The translations under genes were made by a program, and so were the position numbers. From the NCBI GenBank assembly GCA_900079765.1, contig LT599017.1, positions 2,387,766 through 2,451,765 of the forward strand: a stretch of DNA of 64,000 nt, read 5' to 3'. Under the pieces are notes generated by a model that was given only the letters and a program-made list of their open reading frames with translations, did no database searches and was not told the DNA's origin. This DNA comes from an uncultured Eubacteriales bacterium. GTDB taxonomy: Bacteria; Bacillota; Clostridia; Oscillospirales; Oscillospiraceae. This document shows, in pieces, positions 26,814-35,481 of this stretch. Within the stretch, counting starts at the first letter, position 1. Every line of letters starts with the position of its first letter.

Positions 26814-27551
26814 TTATAAGCGCTGGAGCAGGGAGAAAACAGCACTGTTGGCAGCAAGGCCGAAGAGGAGGCTTGCTAGGTTGGCGGTCAAACCATAGGC
26901 CTCCCTACGAATCCTGGTATGACCCTTGAGCCACTTGCCGTACACCAGGGTCTCCGCCAGGAAAACCGGGATCTCTGCAAAAATAAGCAGCAGACCAGGA
27001 TACGCCCGCTCACCCTGGGCGATATAGTGCCCTGCCATGGCGGCGGTGAGAAGGATTTGGGTAATCAGGTTGACAGCCAGGAATAGCTTCCAGTTCTTTC
27101 GCCAATCAAACCGAAAGAGGATCAGCACGGCCCCCTCAATGAGCAGAGTGGGGATACAGGTACAGAGGAACTGTACCAGATAGGCGAGCCACACGGGGGT
27201 AGTGTAGGTGATTTTGGCGGCGGCGCAGTCGTAGACCAGCGTAGTGTAATAGGCGTCCCGCTGGAATAGGGGGCCCACGTTCCGCCCCTCATCCGCCGTG
27301 ATGGCAACGCAGAAACTCCGTGGCAAGGCCATCCCGGAGAAGGTCCAGACGCCCGGCTCCGGGACGTCGCTCCGGACGTACTCCTCCCCACCCTCATCTA
27401 TGAGGACCACGGTATAAGTCCCTGTCGGGGCGTTTTTCAGCTTGATGGTCAGAACCGGGTTTGGCGCGGCGGCGTTTGCGGAGGCCGGGACGGCAAGCGC
27501 AAGCGCCAGAAGAAGGGCGCAGAGAAGGGATACTAAGGCTTTCCTGCTCAT
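26814..27551 (-). CDS. Secreted/membrane protein of unknown function
   Basis: A 245-residue protein with a signal peptide (residues 1-27, ending ASANA), an extracytoplasmic beta-rich segment (about 30-118, VLTIKLKNAPTGTYTVVLIDEGG; carboxypeptidase-regulatory-like in flavour) and four membrane helices (about 122-145, 152-172, 183-203, 222-243). No family is recognised. Ribosome site AGGAGGAC precedes the ATG. It lies 29 bp upstream of znuA on the same strand, so it may belong to the zinc operon. Confidence 0.7.
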   Translation of the reverse strand: MSRKALVSLLCALLLALALAVPASANAAAPNPVLTIKLKNAPTGTYTVVLIDEGGEEYVRSDVPEPGVWTFSGMALPRSFCVAITADEGRNVGPLFQRDAYYTTLVYDCAAAKITYTTPVWLAYLVQFLCTCIPTLLIEGAVLILFRFDWRKNWKLFLAVNLITQILLTAAMAGHYIAQGERAYPGLLLIFAEIPVFLAETLVYGKWLKGHTRIRREAYGLTANLASLLFGLAANSAVFSLLQRL

Positions 27552-27569
27552 AATGTCCTCCTATCAGGC

Positions 27570-27596
27570 AAAAAAGGGCGCAAAGCGCCCTTTTTT
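27570..27596. terminator. Bidirectional terminator downstream of the aconitase-family gene
   Basis: AAAAAAGGGCG and CGCCCTTTTTT flank a 5-nt loop between the hydratase stop and the next gene on the same strand. A promoter for the unknown membrane protein must therefore lie in the remaining 20 bp, or terminator read-through is used. Confidence 0.75.
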
Positions 27597-27598
27597 GA

Positions 27599-29854
27599 TT
27601 ATTTCGCGTAAAAATTAATGAGGCAGCCGGCCAGGACAATATCCCGCTCCTCCCGGGTCATACCAGGCAAGCGGAGCTTGACGGGGGTCTTTTTCTCCCC
27701 CTGGAGAAGGGTTGCGTCCACCGTCTCCGCCATACCCTCCAGCACCTTTTTGATGCCGGGAATATAGAGCCTATCACCGGGCTGGATGTTTAAGTCTCCC
27801 ACGCCCTCGGCGGTGAAGGGGAGCATGCCCCAGTTCACCACGTTGGAGCGGTAACGCTTGGTGGCATACTCCTCAGCCAGGTTGGCGCACCCGCCCAGCA
27901 CCCGCTGGCAGGAGGCGGCCTGCTCGCGGGCGGAACCGTCGCCAGGCTTGAGAGCCATGACGAAACTGCCAAGGCCGGTGCGCTCACCGTCGTGACCCAG
28001 CAGGGCGGCCTTGACCTCGGGGGCGTCCGGATTTGCCCGGCGGGCCATCTCCACGGCCAGGATTTCCTTGGCGCGGGGGACGTACTGGGGGTCCTTCCGG
28101 GAAAGTGCGAATTCGGCCAGGCGCAGGGGGTTGGAGCGGTAGGACGAGGTCTCCCCGGAGGGAATAAGCTCGTCGGTGGTGGTCACCGGGTCGTAGATCG
28201 CGGCACAGGCGGTGAGGAGGAGGTCGTCGGGCAGGGCTACCTGCTCTGGCCAGTCGGCGATGTTGGGGCCGAAGACCAGCTCGGTCTCGGTCTGGGCCTT
28301 GCCCACGCCATAGTAGACCCGGGACTTATAGGCGCTGTCGTCGTAGTGGTAGGGCTCATGCACGTCGTCGGGCTTGAGGAGCTTATCCGGCAGTTCGGTT
28401 GCAGCGGTGAGAACGCCGCCGTTGAGCGCAGTGGCGGCGATGCTGCGGGCATCCATCAGTGCCACGTAGGAGACCTGCCCGTCCGAGGGCTTTGAGCCTT
28501 CCCGGTTGGGGAAGTTGCGGGTGGCGTGCCGGATGGAGAAAGCGCCGTTGGCGGGCACATCCCCCGCTCCGAAACAGGGGCCGCAGAAACAGGAGCGCAC
28601 AGAGGCCCCCGCCGCCATCAGGTCGGAGATATAGCCCTTGCGGGTCAGCTCCAGATTGATGGGCATAGAGCCGGGGTAGCAGGAGAGCCAGAAGGCGTCT
28701 GAGCCTACGGAGCTGCCCTTTAAAATCTCAGCCGCCCGTACCAGGTTTTGATACGTGCCGCCGGAGCACCCGGCGATAACACCCTGGTCGGTCTGCAATT
28801 TGCCATTGACAATCTTCTTCACCAGGGAAGGGGGGGCGGATTTCAGATCCAGCTGGCGCACCGCGTCCTCCTCCACCTTGTGGAGCAGGTCGGACATATT
28901 GGCCTTGAACTCCCGGATGGGGTAGGCGTTGGAGGGGTGGAAGGGCAGGGCGATCATGGGCTCGACGGCGGAGAGGTCCACCTCGATGAGTCCATCGTAA
29001 TAAGCGCCATCGGCGGGGGCCTGGGAGGCAAATTGCTCTCCCCTGCCCAGGGCCTCCAGGTGTTCCTTCACCACGCCGTCGGTGCTCCAAACCGAGGAGA
29101 GGCAGGCGGTCTCAGTGGTCATCACATCGACGCCGCAGCGGTAGTCCATGGAGAGGTTGTCCACGCCTGGACCGAAAAACTCCATCACCGAATTTTTCAC
29201 CACGCCCGCCTTGAACGTGGCGGCAATGAGGGCCAGAGCCACGTCCTGGGGGCCCACGCCGAGGCGGGGTGCGCCGGTGAGGAAAATGGCGATGACCTTG
29301 GGGTAGGCAATGTCGTAGGTCTTCTTCAAGAGCTGGCGGGCAAGCTCCGGGCCTCCCTCACCGATTGCAAGGGTGCCGTAAGCGCCGTACCGGGTGTGGG
29401 AATCGGAGCCTAAAATCATCCGGCCCGGGGCTGCATACCGCTCCCGCATATAGGAGTGGATGACGGCCTGGTGGGCGGGGACAAACTCACCGCCATACTT
29501 TTTGGCGGCGGATAGGCCGAAGACGTGGTCGTCCTCGTTGATGGTGCCGCCCACGGCGCAGAGAGAGTTGTGGCAGTTGGTGAGTACGTAGGGCAGGGGA
29601 AATTCAGTGAGGCCGGAAGCCCGTGCAGTCTGGATAATGCCTACGTAGGTGATATCATGGGAGGCCATGGCGTCAAAGCTCAGTTTCAGCTCGGCCATGT
29701 TCTCGGCGGTGTTGTGGGCTTTCAGGATATGGTAGGCCATGGTGCCCGCCTTCGCCCGCTGGGGGGCGGGCAAACCCGCGGCAAGGCCCTCTCCCTCGGG
29801 GAGAAATGCGCCGCCGTGGTAGAAGACGCCGGCCTGGGTGAGCTTTATCGTCAT
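27599..29854 (-). CDS. Aconitase-family hydratase (YbhJ-like)
   Basis: A 751-residue member of the aconitase superfamily: LTNCHNSLCAVGGTINEDDHVFG, LGSDSHTRYGAYGTLAIGEGGPELA, GVIAGCSGGTYQN, FCGPCFGAGDVP and the swivel-domain blocks RHATRNFPNREGSKP and RYRSNVVNWGMLPF. The cysteine positions fit a 4Fe-4S cluster. It resembles the YbhJ group of putative hydratases, whose substrate is unknown, rather than AcnA/AcnB or LeuCD. It is monocistronic with its own promoter and terminator. Confidence 0.85.
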   Translation of the reverse strand: MTIKLTQAGVFYHGGAFLPEGEGLAAGLPAPQRAKAGTMAYHILKAHNTAENMAELKLSFDAMASHDITYVGIIQTARASGLTEFPLPYVLTNCHNSLCAVGGTINEDDHVFGLSAAKKYGGEFVPAHQAVIHSYMRERYAAPGRMILGSDSHTRYGAYGTLAIGEGGPELARQLLKKTYDIAYPKVIAIFLTGAPRLGVGPQDVALALIAATFKAGVVKNSVMEFFGPGVDNLSMDYRCGVDVMTTETACLSSVWSTDGVVKEHLEALGRGEQFASQAPADGAYYDGLIEVDLSAVEPMIALPFHPSNAYPIREFKANMSDLLHKVEEDAVRQLDLKSAPPSLVKKIVNGKLQTDQGVIAGCSGGTYQNLVRAAEILKGSSVGSDAFWLSCYPGSMPINLELTRKGYISDLMAAGASVRSCFCGPCFGAGDVPANGAFSIRHATRNFPNREGSKPSDGQVSYVALMDARSIAATALNGGVLTAATELPDKLLKPDDVHEPYHYDDSAYKSRVYYGVGKAQTETELVFGPNIADWPEQVALPDDLLLTACAAIYDPVTTTDELIPSGETSSYRSNPLRLAEFALSRKDPQYVPRAKEILAVEMARRANPDAPEVKAALLGHDGERTGLGSFVMALKPGDGSAREQAASCQRVLGGCANLAEEYATKRYRSNVVNWGMLPFTAEGVGDLNIQPGDRLYIPGIKKVLEGMAETVDATLLQGEKKTPVKLRLPGMTREERDIVLAGCLINFYAK

Positions 29855-29886
29855 AGGGAATCCCTCCGTGTATTTCGTTTCAAATT

Positions 29887-29915
29887 ATCATACCAAATTG
29901 TAAGGGAAAGCGCAA
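29887..29915 (-). promoter_or_regulatory. Promoter of the aconitase-family gene
   Basis: On the minus strand TTGCGC (29910-29915), 17-bp spacer, TATGAT (29887-29892), about 33 bp before the start codon. Confidence 0.6.
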
Positions 29916-30138
29916 GTGGGCAGACGGAGGGAGTTTGGGCGCAACCCATGCCGGACGTTTGTGCCTTACCCCCTCTCTCACTTTTCGCTCACATTTCGAC
30001 TTGTCTGAAGCAGTTCCCCTTCGGTGCATCCTATATTGGGGCGCGCCGGGTCGCCGCGCCACCAGCGTGAGGGGTGAGAAGTGCAAGCCATAATTTTACT
30101 TTACCAAAATTTATGTTAACCGAATTTCGCCTAATCCA
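29916..30138. other. Intergenic stretch between divergent hydratase and amidase genes
   Basis: No gene was recognised in this part of the 346-bp gap. It contains a small GC hairpin (GGCGCG/CGCGCC near 30039-30059) and the loosely complementary segments CTCACTTTTCGCTCAC and GTGAGGGGTGAGAAGTG. No known RNA family was recognised. Confidence 0.4.
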
Positions 30139-30167
30139 TTGACTGCGCTCCGCGAATCAAGTACAAT
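30139..30167 (+). promoter_or_regulatory. Promoter of the amidase gene
   Basis: TTGACT (30139-30144), 17-bp spacer, TACAAT (30162-30167), 33 bp before the ATG at 30201. Confidence 0.7.
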
Positions 30168-30200
30168 TATGTAAAATTTAGGACTTGAGAGGCCGTCGCT

Positions 30201-31676
30201 ATGGTACATTTAAAAAAGCTGGGTGCGTTCGCTCTTCTGCTCGCCCTGTTTATCACCGCTCTCCCCGCCCGGGCGACCGGCCCCAACGGGGATCTGGGTT
30301 TACAGCTCTACAACGAGAAGACCGAAAAATACAGCGACGTGACCGTCTCCACAGTGGCGCTGAGCATTGACGGCAAGGATATGAACTTTACAGGAGACAT
30401 TCCCGCCGTGGTTCAGGTCATAGACGGCTACGGCCGTACGCTGGCCCCCTTCCGGGCTGTGGGGGAGGCGCTGGGGGCCACGGTACTCTGGTCCCAGGAG
30501 AACCGGCAGGCCATATTGCGCAAGGGGGGCACCACCATCGTACTCACCCTGGGCTCCGCCACCGCGATGGTCAACGGCGTGGAGACCCCCCTGCCCGACG
30601 GCGTAGCCGCCAGTGTACTGAGCCTTAAAGGGCAAAACAACGGGCGCACCATGGTGCCCCTGCGTTTCGTGGCCGAGCAGCTGGGGGCCGCTGTAGCGTG
30701 GGTTCAGGAGGACTACTCCGCCGAGATTACCAGCGCCGCCGCCCCCATCACCCAGATCACTCGCGTCACCGCCAACTACGATGCCCAGACCGTCCTCATC
30801 GCTACCGACAGGGTCCCTGAGTTCAAGACCACGGACCTCGGTGGGAAGATCGTGGTGGACATCCTGGGGGCGGAGCTCTCCTCCGGATTTCCCGGCACCA
30901 TCACGGTGGACAACGAGCTCATCACCACCGTGCGTTACGCCCAGCACGACAACGACCTCTACCCGGAGTATGCAAAGACGGTTCGGGTGGTACTGGATCT
31001 GCGGGAGGGCCTCACCCTGGCGGACAACGCCACTGTGGTGGCCAAGGAGGACGGCATCCTCCTCACCACCTTCCTGACTGAGAAAGACATGGAGGAGCTG
31101 CCGACTCCCGAGGTGCCAGCTATCGACCCCACCAAGAAGACCATCGTGCTGGACGCGGGGCACGGCGGCTCGGCCTCGGGCGCGGCCTATGAGGGCATCA
31201 AGGAGAAGGACCTGACCCTTTCCATGACGAAGATTCTGGAGAAAAAGCTGCTTGCGATGGGTTACAACGTAATTATGACCCGCTCCACAGACGTCTACAT
31301 GGACCTATACGCGCGCGCAGACCTGGCGAATGCCGCGGATGCCGACCTCTTTGTCTCCATCCACTGCAACGCCTCAGCCACCAACCGGGACTTCCAAGGC
31401 ATCTTTACATACTACCACCCCTCCAGCGGCCGGGGAAGGCGGCTGGCTGAGACTCTCCAGCCCTATATGGCCAAGGCCACCGGGGCCATAGATCGCGGCG
31501 TGCTGAAGGACGACTTTGTAGTGCTGCGGGAGACTAAAATGTGTGCGGTACTCATTGAGACCGGTTTTATGACCAACCACGAAGAGCTGATGCGCCTTTC
31601 TGACCCGATCTATCAGGAAAAGCTGATGCAGGGTGTGGCCGATGGGCTGACGGCGTACCTGAACAACTTAGGCTGA
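30201..31676 (+). CDS. N-acetylmuramoyl-L-alanine amidase with stalk and AMIN domains
   Basis: A 491-residue secreted enzyme: signal peptide (residues 1-28, ALPARATG), a copper-amine-oxidase N-terminal-like (Cu_amine_oxidN1) domain (about 70-175: PAVVQVIDGYGRTLAPFRAVGEALGA, MVPLRFVAEQLGAAVAW), an AMIN domain (about 190-290) and a C-terminal Amidase_3 domain (about 315-490) with zinc ligands in VLDAGHGGSASGA, the SIHCNA block and the catalytic Glu of AVLIETGFMTN. It cleaves the peptide stem from muramic acid during cell-wall turnover or sporulation. Confidence 0.93.
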   Translation: MVHLKKLGAFALLLALFITALPARATGPNGDLGLQLYNEKTEKYSDVTVSTVALSIDGKDMNFTGDIPAVVQVIDGYGRTLAPFRAVGEALGATVLWSQENRQAILRKGGTTIVLTLGSATAMVNGVETPLPDGVAASVLSLKGQNNGRTMVPLRFVAEQLGAAVAWVQEDYSAEITSAAAPITQITRVTANYDAQTVLIATDRVPEFKTTDLGGKIVVDILGAELSSGFPGTITVDNELITTVRYAQHDNDLYPEYAKTVRVVLDLREGLTLADNATVVAKEDGILLTTFLTEKDMEELPTPEVPAIDPTKKTIVLDAGHGGSASGAAYEGIKEKDLTLSMTKILEKKLLAMGYNVIMTRSTDVYMDLYARADLANAADADLFVSIHCNASATNRDFQGIFTYYHPSSGRGRRLAETLQPYMAKATGAIDRGVLKDDFVVLRETKMCAVLIETGFMTNHEELMRLSDPIYQEKLMQGVADGLTAYLNNLG

Positions 31677-31684
31677 CACGGCAG

Positions 31685-31727
31685 ATCACCCCCACCCCTC
31701 CGGCGCGGAGGGGTGGGGGTGATTTTT
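31685..31727 (+). terminator. Terminator of the amidase gene
   Basis: ATCACCCCCACCCCTCCG pairs perfectly with CGGAGGGGTGGGGGTGAT around a 3-nt loop, followed by TTTTT. Confidence 0.92.
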
Positions 31728-31749
31728 TCAGGCGGGCTTAAAAAAATTC

Positions 31750-31778
31750 TTGACATGTAAGTAAGCGTATGGTAACTT
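31750..31778 (+). promoter_or_regulatory. Promoter of the feo operon
   Basis: Consensus TTGACA (31750-31755), 17-bp spacer and TAACTT (31773-31778). Confidence 0.65.
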
Positions 31779-31784
31779 ATATGC

Positions 31785-31808
31785 AGTGGTTAGTAAAAGC
31801 TAACCACT
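31785..31808. promoter_or_regulatory. DtxR-like iron box 1 upstream of feoA
   Basis: AGTGGTTAG and CTAACCACT flank TAAAAG: perfect 9-bp arms. The TTAG...CTAA core matches DtxR/IdeR-type operators. The site covers the expected transcription start, so an iron-loaded repressor would block initiation. Confidence 0.65.
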
Positions 31809-31823
31809 TTCAACGCGCCATGG

Positions 31824-31839
31824 GTTAGTATTTGCTAAC
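31824..31839. promoter_or_regulatory. DtxR-like iron box 2 upstream of feoA
   Basis: GTTAG and CTAAC flank TATTTG. It repeats the core of box 1 with a 6-bp centre, and the two centres lie about 35 bp apart, just ahead of the feoA ribosome binding site. Confidence 0.6.
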
Positions 31840-31867
31840 TTTTGTAAAATAATGGAGGGAGTGAGCT

Positions 31868-32080
31868 ATGATGCCCTTGACAATGGCAAAGGCGGGCGAG
31901 ACGGTGACCATCCGGAGAATCAGCGGGAAGGACGAGGTGCGCCAGCATTTGGCGGAGCTTGGCTTTGTGGTGGACAGCGACGTGACGGTGGTCAACTCCA
32001 TCATGGGAAATTTGATCGTACAGGTAAAGGACAGCCGGGTAGCCATCGACCAGAGCATGGCAAACCGCATTATGATTTGA
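31868..32080 (+). CDS. feoA: FeoA domain protein (first copy)
   Basis: A 70-residue SH3-like FeoA: MPLTMAKAGETVTIRRISGKDEVRQHLAELGFVVDSDVTVVNSI...LIVQVKDSRVAIDQSMANRIMI. FeoA binds the cytoplasmic part of FeoB and supports ferrous iron uptake. GGAGGGA lies 7 nt before the ATG. Two DtxR-like palindromes precede it. Confidence 0.9.
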   Translation: MMPLTMAKAGETVTIRRISGKDEVRQHLAELGFVVDSDVTVVNSIMGNLIVQVKDSRVAIDQSMANRIMI

Positions 32081-32093
32081 GGGGAAGTTTGGG

Positions 32094-32315
32094 ATGAAGA
32101 CGCTGAGAAACGTGAAGGTCGGAGAGACGGCCACGGTGGTCAAGCTCCATGGTGAGGGGCCTGTCAAGCGGCGCGTCATGGACATGGGCATTACCAGGGG
32201 TGTGGCGGTACATGTACGTAAGGTGGCTCCTCTGGGGGACCCCATGGAACTGAACGTGCGCGGCTACGAGTTAAGCATCCGCCGGGCGGACGCAGAGATG
32301 GTCGAGGTGGAATAA
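32094..32315 (+). CDS. feoA: FeoA domain protein (second copy)
   Basis: A 73-residue FeoA-like protein (LRNVKVGETATVVKLHGEGPVKRRVMDMGITRGVAVHVRKVAPLGDPMELNVRGYELSIRRADAEMVEVE, quoted by blocks: MDMGITRG and GDPMELNVRGYELSIR are the family hallmarks). It starts 13 bp after the first copy and precedes feoB. Two divergent FeoA proteins in one operon are common in Clostridia. Confidence 0.9.
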   Translation: MKTLRNVKVGETATVVKLHGEGPVKRRVMDMGITRGVAVHVRKVAPLGDPMELNVRGYELSIRRADAEMVEVE

Positions 32316-32368
32316 GCCTCGGTTTTTTTCGTCCAGCAAATGCAGCAGAGTAAGAGAGGAGCAACAGC

Positions 32369-34864
32369 ATGGAACTGAAAATCGCCCTGGCGGGCAACCC
32401 CAACTGCGGCAAAACCACCCTGTTCAACGACCTGACCGGGTCTAACCAATACGTGGGCAACTGGCCCGGCGTGACGGTGGAGAAGAAGGAAGGGCGGCTG
32501 CGGGGCCACAAGGACGTGGTCATCCAGGACCTGCCCGGCATCTATTCCCTCTCCCCCTACACTCCGGAGGAGTTGGTAGCTCGGGGTTACTTAGTAAATG
32601 AAAAGCCCGACGCCATCGTCAACATCGTGGACGGAACCAACATCGAGCGTAACCTCTACCTCACCACCCAGCTGATGGAGCTGGGCATCCCGGTGGTGGT
32701 GGCGGTAAACATGATCGACCTGGTGCGCAAAAACGGTGACGTAATCGATCTGGAAAAGCTCGCGCGCGCGCTGAATTGCCCCGTCCTGCCCATGAGCGCC
32801 CTCAAAGGCGAGGGGAGCATGGCGGTAGCCGAGAAGGCCATGAGCCTGGCTCAGGCTAAGAAGGTGGGCGAGCAGCCCCACGTCTTCACCGGCAGCGTGG
32901 AGCACGCGCTGGCCCACATCGAGGAGTCAATCTCCTCTCAGGTGGACCAGCAGAATCTGCGGTGGTTCGCGATCAAGCTTTTTGAGCGGGACCGCGAGGT
33001 GGCGGCGCACCTGAAGCTGGACTCCGGCCTGGCCGCCCATCTGGAGGAGCACATCGCCGACTGCGAGAACGAGCTGGATGACGACGCTGAGAGCATCGTC
33101 ACCAACCAGCGATACGCCTACATCAGCCGTATCGTAGACTCGGCCGTGAAGAAGTCCGCCCCAAGGCACGGCCTGACCGCCTCGGACAAGATCGACCGCG
33201 TCGTCACCAACCGGGTTCTGGCTTTGCCTATCTTCGCCCTGGTCATGTTTTTCGTGTACTACATCGCCATTGGCAGCGTGGGCGCCTGGGCCACCGACTG
33301 GGCCAACGACGGCGTCTTTGGCGACGGCTGGCACCTCTTCGGCATCGGTTCCTCCGCCTATGAGGAGTCGGTGGGTGAGTTTGACGTCGCCTCGGTTTCG
33401 ATTGAGGCGTACTTAGAGGCCGCCGAGGCCCAGGGCATCGACACCTCTGCCCTCGCCGCCTCTCTGGAAGAGGGCGATGTGGACCGGGCTGCCCTCGACG
33501 CCTTTGTGTCCAGCGCCAGCGCCGCGGGCCTGACGGCTGAGGCCGAGCTGGAGGACGAGGACGGCAACGTGGAGACCATCCCTGTCAACGCCGCATCGTT
33601 TGCCCAGGCCATAGACGTGGCCGAGCCCGACCCCGCTGACTTCGGCGTCTGGGTGCCCGGCGTGCCCGTGCTGGTAGGCGGCGCGTTGGAGCGCGCCGAC
33701 GTGGCCCCCTGGGTCTCTGGCCTGGCGGTGGACGGTATTATTGGCGGCGTGGGCGCCGTGCTGGGCTTTGTACCCCAGATGCTGGTGCTCTTCCTCATGC
33801 TCTCCATCCTGGAGGATATCGGCTACATGGCCCGCGTGGCCTTCATCATGGACCGTATCTTCCGCAAAATGGGCCTCTCCGGCAAAAGCTTTATCCCCAT
33901 GCTGATCTCCACCGGCTGCGGCGTGCCCGGCGTTATGGCCTCCCGCACCATTGAGAACGAGCGAGACCGCAGGATAACCATCATGACCACCTGTTTTATG
34001 CCTTGCGGCGCCAAAATGCCCATCATCGGCCTCTTCGCCGGGGCTTTGTTCGGCAACAGCGGCCTGGTGGCCGTATCGGCCTACTTCATCGGCATGGCCG
34101 CCATCATCGTATCGGGTGTGATTCTGAAAAAGACCAAGCTCTTTGCGGGGGACCCGGCTCCCTTCGTCATGGAGCTGCCCGCCTACCACGTGCCCTCCGT
34201 CGTGGGCGTCCTCCGCGCCACCTGGGAGCGGGGCTGGAGCTTTATCAAACGCGCGGGCACGGTCATCCTGGCCTCTTCCATCATTCTCTGGTTCCTCCAG
34301 GCCTTCGGCATTGCGAACGGTGCGTTCGGCATGGTGGAGAACAACGACAACAGTCTGCTGGCCGCCATCGGCCGTGCCGTGGCTCCTATCTTCTCCCCTC
34401 TGGGCTTTGGCACCTGGCAGGGCGCGGTGGCAACCTTTACAGGCCTGATCGCCAAGGAGAACGTGGTGAGCACCTTTGGCGTGCTCTATGGGTTCGCCGA
34501 GGTAGCCGAGAACGGCATGGAGTACTGGGGCTCTCTGGCCCAGGACTTCACTAAGCTGGCCGCCTATAGTTTTATGGTCTTCAACCTTCTGTGCGCCCCC
34601 TGCTTTGCAGCTATGGGTGCCATCAAGCGGGAGATGAACAGCGCCAAGTGGACCTGGATAGCCATCGGGTATATGTGCGTCTTCGCTTATATAATCGCTC
34701 TGATTGTGTACCAGCTGGGTCTTTTCTTCACCGGCAGCGGCTTTACCCTCTGGACTGCCGTGGCCCTACTCCTGGTGGCGGGTCTCCTGTACCTCCTCCT
34801 GCGCCGGAACAAGGCCCTCGGCACCACTGCTACCCGCAAGTCCGCGGGGTCCCCCGTTGCCTGA
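32369..34864 (+). CDS. feoB: Ferrous iron transporter FeoB with a large extracytoplasmic insert
   Basis: An 831-residue FeoB. The G domain begins LAGNPNCGKTTLFNDLTGSNQYVGNWPGVTVE (G1 and switch region), with DLPGIYSLSPYTPEE (G3) and VNMIDL (G4); a helical GDI-like spacer follows, then the membrane part with the Gate motifs (ISTGCGVPGVMASRTIENERDRR; MPCGAKMPI). Between the first two membrane segments, about residues 328-425, lies an acidic, alanine-rich insert (EFDVASVSIEAYLEAAEAQ...DEDGNVETIPVNAASF) far longer than usual. It imports Fe(II). Confidence 0.95.
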   Translation: MELKIALAGNPNCGKTTLFNDLTGSNQYVGNWPGVTVEKKEGRLRGHKDVVIQDLPGIYSLSPYTPEELVARGYLVNEKPDAIVNIVDGTNIERNLYLTTQLMELGIPVVVAVNMIDLVRKNGDVIDLEKLARALNCPVLPMSALKGEGSMAVAEKAMSLAQAKKVGEQPHVFTGSVEHALAHIEESISSQVDQQNLRWFAIKLFERDREVAAHLKLDSGLAAHLEEHIADCENELDDDAESIVTNQRYAYISRIVDSAVKKSAPRHGLTASDKIDRVVTNRVLALPIFALVMFFVYYIAIGSVGAWATDWANDGVFGDGWHLFGIGSSAYEESVGEFDVASVSIEAYLEAAEAQGIDTSALAASLEEGDVDRAALDAFVSSASAAGLTAEAELEDEDGNVETIPVNAASFAQAIDVAEPDPADFGVWVPGVPVLVGGALERADVAPWVSGLAVDGIIGGVGAVLGFVPQMLVLFLMLSILEDIGYMARVAFIMDRIFRKMGLSGKSFIPMLISTGCGVPGVMASRTIENERDRRITIMTTCFMPCGAKMPIIGLFAGALFGNSGLVAVSAYFIGMAAIIVSGVILKKTKLFAGDPAPFVMELPAYHVPSVVGVLRATWERGWSFIKRAGTVILASSIILWFLQAFGIANGAFGMVENNDNSLLAAIGRAVAPIFSPLGFGTWQGAVATFTGLIAKENVVSTFGVLYGFAEVAENGMEYWGSLAQDFTKLAAYSFMVFNLLCAPCFAAMGAIKREMNSAKWTWIAIGYMCVFAYIIALIVYQLGLFFTGSGFTLWTAVALLLVAGLLYLLLRRNKALGTTATRKSAGSPVA

Positions 34865-34868
34865 AAAT

Positions 34869-34915
34869 GACCATAAAAAGAGCGACAGCCGCTGGCTGTC
34901 GCTCTTTTTACGGTC
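34869..34915. terminator. Bidirectional terminator between feoB and the fumarase beta gene
   Basis: AAAAAGAGCGACAGCC and GGCTGTCGCTCTTTTT flank a 3-nt loop between convergent stop codons. Confidence 0.9.
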
Positions 34916-34921
34916 GTCATA

Positions 34922-35476
34922 TCACTGGGTGCGGTAGGCCTCCCTGCCCAGCCGGTAGAGGTCCCCACCCAGACTGTCGATTGCAACGGTGAGGGCCAAG
35001 TTCTCCACCTCCATCCGTTTGACCGATTCGCACCCCAGCTCGTCGTAAGCGATGACCTGGGCCGAGCGAATGCACCGGGCGATCAGGGCCCCCGCGCCTC
35101 CCACGGCGGCAAAGTAGCAGGCATTATTCCGTACGATGGCCTCCGTCACCGCAGCGCTCCGCTCCCCCTTACCGATCATTGCGGCCAGCCCCAGGTCCAG
35201 GAGGCGGGGAGCGTAGGGGTCCATCCGGCCCGAGGTAGTAGGCCCGCAGGCCCCCACCGCCATGCCCTGCTGCCCCGGCGTGGGGCCCGCATAGTAGACG
35301 ACGGCATCCCGGATGGCGAAGGGCGGCTCCTCCCCCCTCTCAAGTCCCGCGCAAATGCGCTTGTGGGCCGCGTCCCGGGCGGTATAAACCACCCCGGAGA
35401 GAAGCACCCTGTCCCCCGCACGGAGGGATGGCATGGCGGCACGCAGGTGGTCGGTATGTAATAAAAGCGCTCCCAC
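34922..35476 (-). CDS. Class I fumarate hydratase beta-type subunit (C-terminal domain)
   Basis: A 184-residue protein of the Fumerase_C family: GDRVLLSGVVYTARDAAHKRI, VYYAGPTPGQQGMAVGACGPTTSGRMDPYAPRLLDLGL, MIGKGERS and AVGGAGALIARCI are classic for fumarase/tartrate dehydratase beta subunits. The alpha subunit, normally adjacent, is not in this window near it. The GTG start follows GGAGA; a coiled-coil gene ends 6 bp upstream. Confidence 0.88.
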   Translation of the reverse strand: MGALLLHTDHLRAAMPSLRAGDRVLLSGVVYTARDAAHKRICAGLERGEEPPFAIRDAVVYYAGPTPGQQGMAVGACGPTTSGRMDPYAPRLLDLGLAAMIGKGERSAAVTEAIVRNNACYFAAVGGAGALIARCIRSAQVIAYDELGCESVKRMEVENLALTVAIDSLGGDLYRLGREAYRTQ

Positions 35477-35481
35477 AGCGG

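Noticed and set aside
29916-30138. Structured small RNA gene between the hydratase and amidase genes
   Set aside because: Only weak complementarity and one short GC hairpin; no terminator with T-run and no known RNA family features.
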